Origin: Dyadobacter sp. CY345
Lineage (GTDB): Bacteria > Bacteroidota > Bacteroidia > Cytophagales > Spirosomataceae
Assembly (NCBI RefSeq): GCF_021502725.1
Contig: NZ_JAKFFS010000004.1
Location: 62,001 to 126,000, forward strand
Length of the DNA: 64,000 bases
Direction: 5' to 3'
Shown here: positions 17,231-26,309 of the stretch, in pieces
How the letters are laid out: every line of letters begins with the position of its first letter
How positions within the stretch are numbered: position 1 is the first letter of the stretch
Position numbers and translations under genes: made by a program
The notes under the pieces: model-generated
Database searches by the model: none
What the model saw: only the letters and a program-made list of their open reading frames with translations
What the model was told of the DNA's origin: nothing

Positions 17231-18027
17231 GAGCTGGTAAATATGTCCCGGGAAGTTTTAAAAGCTATTCCATTTTCTTTGGCTTCTTCGAAAATCGGAT
17301 CAGCCAAATGCCCCCAGCCGGTTACGTCCGACATGCAGTCTGTCAGTATCTTCACTTTTGGAGAAAGCTGGGGAGCGTAAATTAAAATCTGTTTGATACT
17401 CGTGGCGACACAATGCGAGCGCGCTTCGCCAACGATCAGAATCTGGTCGAACGATTCTAGTTCTGTAATGAATTCCTGGTCAAGTTCTGTTTCTTTCTTA
17501 CCAACAATCGGTACCTGCGCACGAAAAATTCCAAAATGTTCCGTCAGCGGATTTGTCCCTTTAATTATAGCTTTATAGTCAGTTCCTGTACGGTGCGTCC
17601 ACGAAAGCAGAGATTGTAAAATGGTATCATCCAGCGAAGCTCCACGTGATCCGATCAGGCAATGTTCCGGCCAGATAAAATGCTTGAATTCTCCTTCACT
17701 TTCCAGCGTATCAAGATAATTCAGGACGAAATCTTTGTTATAACGCGGTGTCCATTTTCCTGATTTTACTGCATTTGCCGTGATTAAGGTAAAAGGTGCA
17801 ACGGTATTTCCATTTGGATCTTCCCAAAATAACGGATGCGCAATATCAAGAACGCTATGCGTGTCGAGTGTCACAAAAATCTGATCAATGCTTTCTCCAT
17901 ACGTAGCGATAAGCTGAGCTATTCTTTCAACATCTTTTTCTGCTCCGGGCACAAACAAAGTGCCTTTTGGATTACAGAAATCAAACTGAGCATCAATAAT
18001 TAATAATGCTGTTGTTTTGTTGTTCAT
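17227..18027 (-). CDS. Isochorismatase-like cysteine hydrolase (nicotinamidase-like)
   Basis: A 266-residue member of the cysteine hydrolase superfamily. The catalytic Asp is in IIDAQFDFCNP (residues 9-19), the cis-peptide/Cys region is GEARSHCVATS near residue 202, and metal-site-like HSVLDIAHP and WPEHCL segments lie between. The EARSHCVATS form and the length fit nicotinamidase-like amidases, which would feed NAD salvage, but substrate is not certain. It is the first gene of a tight operon with PAP2 and GT39, an unusual pairing, and 80 bases downstream of a conserved unknown gene on the same strand. Confidence 0.82.
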   Translation of the reverse strand: MNNKTTALLIIDAQFDFCNPKGTLFVPGAEKDVERIAQLIATYGESIDQIFVTLDTHSVLDIAHPLFWEDPNGNTVAPFTLITANAVKSGKWTPRYNKDFVLNYLDTLESEGEFKHFIWPEHCLIGSRGASLDDTILQSLLSWTHRTGTDYKAIIKGTNPLTEHFGIFRAQVPIVGKKETELDQEFITELESFDQILIVGEARSHCVATSIKQILIYAPQLSPKVKILTDCMSDVTGWGHLADPIFEEAKENGIAFKTSRDIFTSS

Positions 18028-18107
18028 ATCAGGAATTGCTTTTCGGTTGACAAGAAATATATAATTCGGGATTAGTCTGTTACGCCAGGATTAAGATTGG
18101 ATCATCA

Positions 18108-18656
18108 TTATTCCCACTCTTCCGGCACATTTAACTGCCGCGCATACATTTTAGAGGATAACTGATGCACGAGTTTCAGCATTTTATTGGTGTCTTTTTT
18201 ATAATCGACTCGGTAATCTTCTTCTAGTTTGTTCAAACCATTCAGGATTGTCAGCGCCTTTTTCGCGATATACAAAGCACATTTATCGGTCCTGGAAGTG
18301 TATACTTTCAGCTTGTCGGAATAACTGGTCAGGAAAGTATTTAATAAAAAAATGTTCAATTCCAGCGCACCGATTTTATCTTTTGTCACCTTCACATGAT
18401 ACGTAATATCACCGCTCAGGTTTCGCATATCCATCAAAATCCATCCCGGTGAATCCTGAACATATTTAGTCAGACGGGTAATCCGCGCCATGATAGATTC
18501 CCGTCTTTCCGGTATCGTTGACGAATCTTCAATTAGTTCAAAATACAATTTGTCGGTCAGCGCTTTATCTTTTGTAATAAGCCTGATGAGCAGCTTATCC
18601 TTCTCCTTTGGCGGCATTTGAATAATCGCCTTTTTCAATTGATCTTCTATTGGCAT
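18108..18656 (-). CDS. Conserved-looking cytoplasmic protein, unknown function
   Basis: A 182-residue, mostly helical, charged protein without signal peptide, membrane helix or known motif. It starts MPIEDQLKKAIIQMPPKEKDKLLIRLITKD, a segment with an even pattern of Leu/Ile and Lys that suggests an amphipathic helix pair, and has a long C-terminal helical half (ALTILNGLNKLEEDYRVDY). I do not know its function. Base use matches the core genome, so it is probably a lineage-specific resident gene. It may head the operon with the isochorismatase-like hydrolase, PAP2 and GT39 genes. Confidence 0.7.
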   Translation of the reverse strand: MPIEDQLKKAIIQMPPKEKDKLLIRLITKDKALTDKLYFELIEDSSTIPERRESIMARITRLTKYVQDSPGWILMDMRNLSGDITYHVKVTKDKIGALELNIFLLNTFLTSYSDKLKVYTSRTDKCALYIAKKALTILNGLNKLEEDYRVDYKKDTNKMLKLVHQLSSKMYARQLNVPEEWE

Positions 18657-18764
18657 ATCGGTTTCCCGTTAAAAGTTTGAGTTGGTATTTAAAAAAACAA
18701 GGATACCTTTGAACAGTATCCAAGCACACTATAATAATTGAAAGTAAAATTACTCTTTTATTAA

Positions 18765-20051
18765 ATGTGCGTTATGAGCAAATATTTATACCTAGTCGTA
18801 GGTATATTCATCAGTACTACCTTCGGATATATCCTTTTTACAAATTCTCAAAATATTCCATCCTTTGATGATTACGATGCCACGCTGGCATTTATCCGTA
18901 ATTTTTATTTTGAAAAAAGCACCGATCCGGAGAGGTTAGGAATGCTGTTTGATCTTCATAATGAGCATTGCATCATGATCTCCCGTTTATCTGCCTCAAT
19001 CTATTACGCCATTTTCAAAGAAATTAATTTTACACATCTTGTCTTATACCAAAATCTCTTCTTACTAGGGTTCTATGCTGTCATTCTGGCTATTATGAAA
19101 CAGCAAAATCTTCTTTCTCCGCTAGCTGCGTTGTTTGTAACAATATTTTTATTTAGCCTGTCATTCTGGCAAGTCTCATTTTATTACTGGGCTGGTATAC
19201 AGCATTATACTGTCCTTTTCTTTTCCTTTTTAAGTTTGTTTTTGCTAAGTAAGGCAGAGAAGCCGAATGGAAAATATTTCATACTGGCTTGTCTGTTTGC
19301 CAGCCTTGCCATTTTTTCATTTGGTAATGGGGTGCTGGCTCTTTTTCTGGGAGGTTTTTTACTTTTTGTTCAAAAAAAGAAATCCGCTCTTGTTGTTTGG
19401 ATTGTAGTGTCGCTTTTGCTTTTATCATTTCTTTATTTTTCACGAACCACTGGCAATGGGTCGGAGGCGGAAGCTTTCAATTTCGAATGGATGGGCAGAC
19501 TGCTATTTACTTTTTTAGGGAGTTTTCTTTTTGTAAATCCGCCCGATATTTTTTGGTACAAGGCAAACATTATTTTTTGCATGATCACAGGATTGGCCGT
19601 GTTGAGCTGTTGGATCGTTTTGTTTTTAAATGGTTATGCATTCAAGAATCCGTTACTTTATGTCCTGTTTTCATTTCCAATCCTGACGGGCATTGTCATT
19701 GCGATCTCCCGATTTTCAACCAAAGCGGCCGGTGGAATCGCTCCAAGGTACATGTTTTTTACAGCGACAATCCCAGTTATTCTACTTCTGATTTTGCTGG
19801 ATATGGGTTTTCTAAAAAAACGCGTACTTCAATATATTACATTTTCGGCATTTTTAGTTTGGAGCCTGAGCTTTAACAATAATCTGAAAGTACTGAAACA
19901 GTCAAATGAAGAATTAATGATATCTGTTAAAAAATCTGAAAATAACAAGGATATACCACTAATAAATGGTGGAAACGGTTTAGATTATTCTGCAAAACTC
20001 CATTGGGCGATTGAAAACAATGTTATCAAAATCCCAAAATATGAAGAATAG
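18765..20051 (+). CDS. Polytopic membrane protein, probably in surface glycan assembly
   Basis: A 428-residue inner-membrane protein with about 10-11 hydrophobic helices, a first loop of about 60 residues (PSFDDYDATLAFIRNFYFEK.. with acidic residues) and a short cytoplasmic or periplasmic tail. The layout resembles GT-C-type glycosyltransferases or EpsG/oligosaccharide-unit proteins, with Asp residues in the first loop, but I see no family-defining motif. The neighbouring GT2 and DUF5672-like genes downstream on the same strand support a role in glycan synthesis. The ATG at 18774 is an alternative start, giving MSKYLYLVVG. Confidence 0.65.
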   Translation: MCVMSKYLYLVVGIFISTTFGYILFTNSQNIPSFDDYDATLAFIRNFYFEKSTDPERLGMLFDLHNEHCIMISRLSASIYYAIFKEINFTHLVLYQNLFLLGFYAVILAIMKQQNLLSPLAALFVTIFLFSLSFWQVSFYYWAGIQHYTVLFFSFLSLFLLSKAEKPNGKYFILACLFASLAIFSFGNGVLALFLGGFLLFVQKKKSALVVWIVVSLLLLSFLYFSRTTGNGSEAEAFNFEWMGRLLFTFLGSFLFVNPPDIFWYKANIIFCMITGLAVLSCWIVLFLNGYAFKNPLLYVLFSFPILTGIVIAISRFSTKAAGGIAPRYMFFTATIPVILLLILLDMGFLKKRVLQYITFSAFLVWSLSFNNNLKVLKQSNEELMISVKKSENNKDIPLINGGNGLDYSAKLHWAIENNVIKIPKYEE

Positions 20052-20081
20052 TTTAGTGCGTAAAGCTCTAAGCCATTGAAT

Positions 20082-20121
20082 AAATACATAAGGCTTGTAA
20101 CTTGCACTCTTTATGTATTTT
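20082..20121 (+). terminator. Possible terminator or attenuator after the membrane protein gene
   Basis: AAATACATAA (20082-20091) and TTATGTATTT (20111-20120) form a 10-base AT-rich stem with a 19-base loop, followed by TAAATTTT. The stem is weak. It lies only 19 bases before the next ATG, so it may also affect expression of the GT2 gene. Confidence 0.4.
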
Positions 20122-20138
20122 AAATTTTGATACACATT

Positions 20139-21116
20139 ATGATTTCAGTGGCCATGTGCACTTACAACGGCGCAAAATATTTGCCTGAGCAGTTGGAGAG
20201 CATAGCCAATCAGATAGTCCCTGTTGATGAGCTGGTTGTGTGTGATGACGGTTCGAATGACGATACCATTCAGGTTTTAAGATCTTTTTCGGAAAAGGCA
20301 GCTTTTCCTGTTTTTATTCATCAGAATGAAAACAACCTTGGTTCTACAAAAAATTTCGAAAAATGCCTTTCATTGTGCAAAGGCGATATAATTTTCTTTT
20401 CGGATCAGGATGATGCCTGGCAGAAAGACAAAGTCCAAAAGCAAATAGCCTATTTTGATACGCACCCGAACATCGACGCCGTTTTTTCAGATGCGATGAT
20501 GATGGATGATGATTCAAATCCAACGGGGCGGACGATATGGCAGGAAATAGAATTTGATGATGTTGCCCAAAACAAATGGGTAATCGGCGAAGCGCATGAG
20601 ATTCTTTTTAAAGGTTTTGTAGTTACTGGCGCAACGCTGGCGATTAGAAAATCTGCTTTACCAAGATTAATGCCTTTTCCAACGCATATACCTGATTTAA
20701 TTCATGATGCCTATATCGCGCTGATTTTAGGTCTTCAGGAAAAAATTGATTTTATCAATGAACCGCTGATTTCATATCGTATTCACGCAAGGCAGCAAGT
20801 TGGATTTGGAGCAAAAGCGGAGCCAGTAAGATTTAGAGACCGGTTTTTCCGTGATCGGAATGAAAAACTTCTTCCTTTGCAGGAGCGAGCTGATAAGCTT
20901 GAACAGATTTATCAACTGCTTATGGGGATTCCGCTGTTTCCAAAAGACAAATTGAAGAACTTACGAATAGCGAAGGAACATTACAAAAAAAGAGCGAAGT
21001 TGCCTAAAAACCGTCTTACGCGCGTGGTACCTGTGATGACGGATATCGTGAAAGGCAGATATTTGTTCAGCAGTAAACACTGGTGGCTTCCGGTTTTCGG
21101 CGATTTATTTGAGTAA
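20139..21116 (+). CDS. Glycosyltransferase family 2
   Basis: A 325-residue cytoplasmic GT2 of the rhamnosyltransferase-like kind. The N-terminus MISVAMCTYNGAKYLPEQLESI is typical, with VVCDDGSNDDT (DDGS nucleotide-binding motif) near residue 35, FFSDQDDAW (the DxD metal site) near 87, and FTNEP-like FINEPLISYRIHARQ near 203-217. The ATG at 20139 is chosen since translation from upstream would need a TTG. It uses an NDP-sugar donor to extend a surface polysaccharide or lipid-linked sugar. The DUF5672-like gene follows 14 bases later. Confidence 0.88.
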   Translation: MISVAMCTYNGAKYLPEQLESIANQIVPVDELVVCDDGSNDDTIQVLRSFSEKAAFPVFIHQNENNLGSTKNFEKCLSLCKGDIIFFSDQDDAWQKDKVQKQIAYFDTHPNIDAVFSDAMMMDDDSNPTGRTIWQEIEFDDVAQNKWVIGEAHEILFKGFVVTGATLAIRKSALPRLMPFPTHIPDLIHDAYIALILGLQEKIDFINEPLISYRIHARQQVGFGAKAEPVRFRDRFFRDRNEKLLPLQERADKLEQIYQLLMGIPLFPKDKLKNLRIAKEHYKKRAKLPKNRLTRVVPVMTDIVKGRYLFSSKHWWLPVFGDLFE

Positions 21117-21130
21117 TAATTAATTCATAA

Positions 21131-21886
21131 GTGAAAATAGTGAAACAGGAACCGAGCGCAGCGATTGTTATCCCTGTCTATAAATCGGAGTTGACATATT
21201 CAGAAAAATTGTCGCTCTGGCAATGCATGAAAGTCTTGTCAAAGTTTCCTGTGATCATTGTTAAGCCTGAAAGTCTGGATTTGCCGGAGATAAAACAAGA
21301 ATACCCGGCTATCCGTTTTAAGTCATTCGACGATTTATATTTTAAGGGAATTGACGCCTACAATGAACTGATGATTTCAGCGAATTTTTACAAAACCTTC
21401 GCTGACTTTGACTACATATTAATTTACCAACTGGATGCTTACGTATTCAAGGATGAACTAATAGACTGGTGCCGGAAAGGATATGATTATATTGGCGCTC
21501 CATCACTGCACCGGGAAGAATTCGATACGCTTTCGTCAGGCGAAAAAGATACATTTGCGAACGCACTTTCCAATAACCGGTTTGTTTTGAACGGAGGCTT
21601 ATCGCTCAGGAAAATTTCTTCTTTTCTGCGTTATCTGAAAATCTATAATACCTTTTATCCGGCCTGGCTTGGCAATGAAGATATGCTGTTTTCGCAGGAG
21701 GCGACACGCCTTATTCCGATGAAATTATTTTTGAAATTACCTACATGGCAGGAGGCACTGCATTTTTCTTTTGAAAAAAGTCCTGCTGCAACCTACGAGA
21801 TCACAAATCATCAGCTTCCCTTTGCATGTCATGCTTGGGAACGTTATGACCCGGAATTTTGGGCATCTTTTATCCCGGAAAAGTAA
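21131..21886 (+). CDS. DUF5672-like putative glycosyltransferase
   Basis: A 251-residue cytoplasmic protein of the DUF5672 kind, often found with surface-sugar genes. It starts at a GTG, 14 bases after the GT2 stop. Visible parts: AAIVIPVYKSELTYSEKLSLWQC at residues 10-32, DYILIYQLDAYVF near 97 (a DxD-like pattern), CRKGYDYIGAPSL near 115, NGGLSLRK near 153 and LGNEDMLFS near 182, which match the order of a GT-A fold (donor site, DxD, NGGLSLR, EDxxF). The FACHAWERY ending is complete. Its donor and acceptor are unknown. Confidence 0.75.
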   Translation: MKIVKQEPSAAIVIPVYKSELTYSEKLSLWQCMKVLSKFPVIIVKPESLDLPEIKQEYPAIRFKSFDDLYFKGIDAYNELMISANFYKTFADFDYILIYQLDAYVFKDELIDWCRKGYDYIGAPSLHREEFDTLSSGEKDTFANALSNNRFVLNGGLSLRKISSFLRYLKIYNTFYPAWLGNEDMLFSQEATRLIPMKLFLKLPTWQEALHFSFEKSPAATYEITNHQLPFACHAWERYDPEFWASFIPEK

Positions 21887-21976
21887 GAAAAATCTGCTTT
21901 AACAATTTTTAACAAACTATCCCCTGTCTTGCGGCGTTTTTGAAGTTAATTCGTAAAAAATTAACAATGAATAACC

Positions 21977-23224
21977 ATGACCTATAAATCGCTTTTTGTC
22001 TTTACTTGTGTTGTTGCGCTTTCACTTACTGCTGCTTTTGGGCAAATAACTGAAAACCCAAGAGTAGAGGAACAATCTGCGCCTTATGTGAAAATTAAAC
22101 GGGTTGAACTGACGGATGAGTACACGATAGTTTACATGCGTTTTGTAGAACGTGAAAGTCCTTCTATGAAACGACTAAACCCTAATTTTAGAGGAATGCC
22201 TGATTTTCAGCAACGGAAAGTGCCTTCGACCTCAACGATTGGGCTTGATCCGGAGACCCGTTTATATAAGCCAGGTGAAATTGATAAAAAATATAAATTG
22301 ATTCGGGCAAAGGATATTCCGCTTGATATGCGAAAGGAGGTTTATTCAGGAGACACGGTAAATTTCGTAGCCTATTTCGAGAGGCTTTCTCCTGGAATTG
22401 AAGTTTTTGATTTTTATGAAGGCCGCTCTACGAAAGAAACCATGACCTGGAATTTTTATGGCGTGCATATCAAAAACCCTTTGAAGAAAAATGCCAAATC
22501 AACAGCGAAGGTTGCTCCAAAGACTGTAAAACCGGCTCCGCAAACTCCGATTGAGCAGAAACCAGAGCCAAAAATTGAGGAAAAGCCAGCTGCGGTGGAA
22601 GATGAATATGTGATGATCAAAGGAACGGTTTACGATTCAAAAACTAAAAATCCGATTCCTGCGCAGATCACCTATTTTGAAAAAGGAGACTCGCTTGAGT
22701 TTAAATCTTCATCTGGTAATTACCGGATCGGTATCGATCCAAAATCGAATTATGACTTCCGGGTCTTGGCCAAAGGATATTATGGAACAAATTTCAGTCT
22801 GGCTCCTGCGGATTCTTCTGGAAAAGGCTCATTTTCGAAGGACTTTTATTTAATTCCGCTTGCTGTTGGTGAGACTATTGCGCTGCCAAATATATACTTT
22901 GAAACATCTAAATTTACCTTACTTGCTGAATCGTACTCTGAACTGGATCGGCTGGCCGGTATGATGAAAGACAATCCGGATATAAAAATCCGGGTGGAAG
23001 GTCATACGGATAATGTGGGTGATTTTGATAAAAATCTTGAATTGTCGGCGAACAGGGCTGCTGCCGTGAAAAAATATCTGATCAGCAAAGGAGTCAGCGA
23101 ATACCGTATTGAAGCAAAAGGTTTTGGAGCGACGAAGCCTCTGGCAAAAAACGGTTCCGAGGAAGAAAAAAGAAAAAACAGAAGGGTTGAATTTGTAATT
23201 ACGCAGATAAAAACTACTCAGTAA
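21977..23224 (+). CDS. OmpA-family outer-membrane/peptidoglycan-binding protein
   Basis: A 415-residue envelope protein. Residues 1-22 are a signal peptide. An unassigned beta-rich part (25-165) is followed by a Pro/Lys/Glu-rich linker (about 172-208). Then comes a carboxypeptidase-like/CnaB-type domain (IKGTVYDSKTKNPIPAQITY, residues 213-290), and the OmpA C-terminal peptidoglycan-binding domain (300-415) with VEGHTDNVGD, LSANRAAAVKKYLISKGV and NRRVEFVI. The order fits Bacteroidota proteins that tie the outer membrane to peptidoglycan. No transmembrane barrel is evident. A strong bidirectional terminator follows. Confidence 0.9.
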   Translation: MTYKSLFVFTCVVALSLTAAFGQITENPRVEEQSAPYVKIKRVELTDEYTIVYMRFVERESPSMKRLNPNFRGMPDFQQRKVPSTSTIGLDPETRLYKPGEIDKKYKLIRAKDIPLDMRKEVYSGDTVNFVAYFERLSPGIEVFDFYEGRSTKETMTWNFYGVHIKNPLKKNAKSTAKVAPKTVKPAPQTPIEQKPEPKIEEKPAAVEDEYVMIKGTVYDSKTKNPIPAQITYFEKGDSLEFKSSSGNYRIGIDPKSNYDFRVLAKGYYGTNFSLAPADSSGKGSFSKDFYLIPLAVGETIALPNIYFETSKFTLLAESYSELDRLAGMMKDNPDIKIRVEGHTDNVGDFDKNLELSANRAAAVKKYLISKGVSEYRIEAKGFGATKPLAKNGSEEEKRKNRRVEFVITQIKTTQ

Positions 23225-23230
23225 TAAAGT

Positions 23231-23268
23231 AAAAAGGTCATTTAGAGCTACCTAAATGACCTTTTTTA
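23231..23268. terminator. Bidirectional terminator between ompA-like gene and tpiA
   Basis: AAAAAGGTCATTTAG and CTAAATGACCTTTTTT form a perfect stem with a 6-base loop, with A and T runs on both sides. It serves the two convergent genes. Confidence 0.92.
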
Positions 23269-23276
23269 ATTTCGGA

Positions 23277-24038
23277 TTATCTCGCTTTGATAATATTAAT
23301 AAACTCGCGTGATTTCAAAGAGGCACCTCCAACAAGGCCGCCATCGATATCAGGAGAAGCGAAAAGTTCGTCTGCGCTTGCAGCTGTTACGCTTCCTCCG
23401 TAAAGAATAGAGATTTCGTCTGCAACTTCACTTCCGTATTTTCCAGCCAAATGCGCACGTAACGCAGCGTGCATTTCCTGAGCTTGTTCAGCGCTCGCCG
23501 TCAAACCTGTTCCGATTGCCCAGATTGGTTCGTAAGCGATAACTACTTTTTGCAATTGTTCAGCAGAAAGGTGGAAAAGACTTTCTGAGATCTGATTTTT
23601 TACAAATCCGATATAATCTTCGTTTTGTCTTTGATCCAGTGATTCACCGCAGCAGAAAATTGGAGAAATGCCGTTTTCAAGTGCGATATTCACTTTTGCA
23701 GCAAGCAATTCATTTGACTCAGCAAAATACTGACGACGCTCGCTGTGACCGACCAAAACGTATTTAATACCGATCGACTGAAGCATGGCCGCAGAGATCT
23801 CGCCTGTAAACGCTCCCGAAGCCTTATCCGAACAGTTTTGCGCAGCTAATGCAAAATTTGGAGAAGTCTCAATATATTTTTGAAGGGTAGTCAGATAGAT
23901 TGCAGGAGGGCAAAGGATCACTTTTACGTCTCCCTTCACTTCGTCTTTCGCAATATTTACAAGCTCAGACGCCAAAGCAACTGCTTCATCTGCAAGCTTA
24001 TTCATCTTCCAATTACCGGCAACTATTTTATTTCGCAT
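23277..24038 (-). CDS. tpiA: Triose-phosphate isomerase
   Basis: The glycolytic enzyme that interconverts dihydroxyacetone phosphate and glyceraldehyde 3-phosphate in the cytoplasm. It has 253 residues, the standard length. The N-terminal AGNWKMNK supplies the active-site Asn and Lys, VGHSERRQ near residue 98 the electrophilic His, and AYEPIWAIGTG near 168 the catalytic Glu and flexible loop. ILYGGSVT and GGLVGGASLK near the end form the phosphate site. A TAAGTTTG box on the minus strand at 24076-24083 is a likely -7 element. It is transcribed alone. Confidence 0.98.
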   Translation of the reverse strand: MRNKIVAGNWKMNKLADEAVALASELVNIAKDEVKGDVKVILCPPAIYLTTLQKYIETSPNFALAAQNCSDKASGAFTGEISAAMLQSIGIKYVLVGHSERRQYFAESNELLAAKVNIALENGISPIFCCGESLDQRQNEDYIGFVKNQISESLFHLSAEQLQKVVIAYEPIWAIGTGLTASAEQAQEMHAALRAHLAGKYGSEVADEISILYGGSVTAASADELFASPDIDGGLVGGASLKSREFINIIKAR

Positions 24039-24075
24039 AATTAATTTTATTGTGTTAAATCCTCATTTTGCGCTA

Positions 24076-24083
24076 CAAACTTA
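24076..24083 (-). promoter_or_regulatory. Likely -7 box of tpiA
   Basis: The minus strand reads TAAGTTTG, a perfect TAnnTTTG, 38 bases upstream of the tpiA start. No good TTG is found at the right distance, so the promoter call is partial. Confidence 0.45.
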
Positions 24084-24320
24084 CCATTATTTCCTCATTT
24101 CCGGAATTCTATTCTTCCTTAAAAATATCTTCAATATAATAAGGAAATTACAAGATTTTTTTGTGTTTATTATAGAAATTAAAAGTATTTTTACATAAGA
24201 AACCGATTTCTGACAAATGACTACTTATCACCCCAAAGAGGATATAAATCATTCGTAATGAGACCAGTTAATTCATGGAAATAAAATACAAACCAAGGTT
24301 TAAAAAGAAAGGAGGCCAAG

Positions 24321-25589
24321 ATGAAAACTTTTATCTGGTTACTGTTAATCAGCACAAACTTCATTGCTAATGCTGCACTTGCCGTCTCAGCGGATGGCAT
24401 CGAGAACACCGAAGAAAAATACGGTTACTTTTTAGAAAAGAACCATAAGACGGCCCGCATACCTTTTGAAATGCACTCAAATCTTATTCTGGTTTATGCC
24501 CGCATTAACGATGTTGATTCACTACGCTTTATTCTGGATACGGGTGTCAGTTCAATTATTATCACAGATCCATCCATCTTAAAACCAGACAAACTGCGTT
24601 TAACGCGAAAAGTCAACTTGTCCGGAGCAGGCGAAGGGAAATCAGTTGCGGCGCATGTCGCTATTGATAATCGTTTTGCAATGGGCAGGCTCAGAGCGAA
24701 TCATCAAAATATTGTCGTGATTGAACAAGACTTCCTGCGCCTTTCCGAGTATGTCGGGGTGCCTGTACACGGCATTTTTGGATATGATATTTTTAACAAT
24801 TTTGTCGTGACAATCGATTTTGCTAAGAAGGAATTACTGCTGACGCAGAATGGGCAATATAAATATAAAGCGAGCAAGGGTGACAAACATCCGATCGTGA
24901 TTGAAGATACCAAACCATTTACGGACGCGGTTACTTTGTATGCAGACGGGCGCGAAAAACCAATCCGCGTTTTGATTGATACGGGTGCAGGCCACGCATT
25001 GTTATTAAATAATTCCCCCAAAGAAACCTACAGGCTTCCGGAAAAAGTCATGCGTGCGCAGCTGGGAAGAGGATTAAATGGCGTGATAAACGGAAATCTT
25101 GGCCGCGTTGACAGGATGAAACTTGGACGTTTTGAGTTGGACAATATTGTGGCGTCTTTTCCTGATAGTGCCGGTTTTAGTGCAAAAATGGGAAGTAATG
25201 TGGAGCGTCAGGGAAATATTGGCTGCGAACTGCTTCGGAGATTCAAGGTTACGATGAATTACCATGAGGGTTATATGGTTTTAAAACCTAACAAAAGCCG
25301 CTTGCGTGAAAAATTTGAACATGACATGAGCGGAATGGAAATTCGTGCAGAAGGAAGTGACCTGCGTTCGTATTTTGTCAATCACGTTCAGGAAAAATCT
25401 CCGGCCGCCGGTGCAGGACTTATCGAAGGAGATCAGTTACTTTTTATTGACGATCATGCTGCAACAGAATTGAATGTAAGTGAAATTTATAAACTGATGC
25501 AGCGCGGCGACGGAAGAAATATTGATTTACTTGTGAAACGGAATGGAAATATTTTCTTCACCAAGCTCACGCTGCGAAGAATGATTTGA
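24321..25589 (+). CDS. Secreted retropepsin-like aspartyl protease with PDZ domain
   Basis: A 422-residue envelope protein with a signal peptide (residues 1-23). Two aspartyl-protease units follow: FILDTGVSSIII near residue 71 and VLIDTGAGHALLL near 217, each with a DTG catalytic triad, as in clan AA proteases of Bacteroidota. A PDZ domain fills the C-terminal 100 residues (VQEKSPAAGAGLIEGDQLLFIDDH). The protease would act in the periplasm or on the outer membrane, perhaps regulated by the PDZ domain as in stress proteases. The substrate is unknown. mnmD follows 36 bases on. Confidence 0.87.
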   Translation: MKTFIWLLLISTNFIANAALAVSADGIENTEEKYGYFLEKNHKTARIPFEMHSNLILVYARINDVDSLRFILDTGVSSIIITDPSILKPDKLRLTRKVNLSGAGEGKSVAAHVAIDNRFAMGRLRANHQNIVVIEQDFLRLSEYVGVPVHGIFGYDIFNNFVVTIDFAKKELLLTQNGQYKYKASKGDKHPIVIEDTKPFTDAVTLYADGREKPIRVLIDTGAGHALLLNNSPKETYRLPEKVMRAQLGRGLNGVINGNLGRVDRMKLGRFELDNIVASFPDSAGFSAKMGSNVERQGNIGCELLRRFKVTMNYHEGYMVLKPNKSRLREKFEHDMSGMEIRAEGSDLRSYFVNHVQEKSPAAGAGLIEGDQLLFIDDHAATELNVSEIYKLMQRGDGRNIDLLVKRNGNIFFTKLTLRRMI

Positions 25590-25625
25590 GTAGTTTTAAG
25601 GCCGCATCTAACTATTAGTTTTATT

Positions 25626-26282
25626 TTGGAACGCCTTAAATTGACGGAGGACGGCTCGCACTCCTTACTCAATTCACAATACAATCAGCATTATCACTCT
25701 GTGTCTGGAGCTCTCAAAGAGTCCAGACACATTTATATGAATCTTGGACTAATTCCCCTTCTTGAAGTCACAGAAGCACCTATTCGCGTTTTTGAAATGG
25801 GTTTTGGAACTGGTTTAAATGCATTTCTTACCTGGCAGGCCGCTGATTTTTACAGAAAATCCATTTTATATACCGGTGTTGAGGCATTTCCTGTTTCAAT
25901 GGACGAAGCTTCGCAGCTCAATTATGACATTGTAACTTCTTTTACAGGTTTGATGAAATTACATCAAGCTGCCTGGTTCGAAAATCATCAGCTGTCAGAG
26001 AATTTTACATTTAGAAAAGAACAGCTGACTTTGCAGGAATTTTCTACTGATGAACTTTTTGATGTGATTTTTTATGATGCCTTTGATCCAAAAGCACAGC
26101 CTGAATTATGGACCGAAGAAATTTTGTCAAAAATAGCGGCTCAGTTGCGAACAGGAGGAGTATTGGTAACTTATTCATCAAAAGGAATTGTAAAAAGAGC
26201 ATTAGCAGCGGCAGGATTTTCTGTCCAAAAACATAAGGGGCCGGGTAAAAAGTGGCATGTTTTGAAAGCAATAAAAATCTGA
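25626..26282 (+). CDS. mnmD: tRNA U34 methyltransferase MnmD-like
   Basis: A 218-residue SAM-dependent methyltransferase matching stand-alone MnmD, which adds the last methyl group in mnm5(s2)U34 of tRNAs. In E. coli this domain is fused to MnmC1; here only the methyltransferase exists. VFEMGFGTGLNAFLTW near residue 55 is the SAM loop, VIFYDAFDPKAQPELW near 147 the catalytic region, and GGVLVTYSSKG follows. The start used is TTG at 25626, giving the expected ERLKLTEDGSHSLLN N-terminus; no ATG lies before the conserved part. The partner deoxidase MnmC2 is not in the window. Confidence 0.9.
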   Translation: MERLKLTEDGSHSLLNSQYNQHYHSVSGALKESRHIYMNLGLIPLLEVTEAPIRVFEMGFGTGLNAFLTWQAADFYRKSILYTGVEAFPVSMDEASQLNYDIVTSFTGLMKLHQAAWFENHQLSENFTFRKEQLTLQEFSTDELFDVIFYDAFDPKAQPELWTEEILSKIAAQLRTGGVLVTYSSKGIVKRALAAAGFSVQKHKGPGKKWHVLKAIKI

Positions 26283-26309
26283 CAAATTTTATTCGGCTGG
26301 GTAATTAGT

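Noticed and set aside
19397-19876. A 159-residue plus-strand frame inside the membrane protein gene
   Set aside because: It is a shadow of the membrane gene in another frame, with no start signal.
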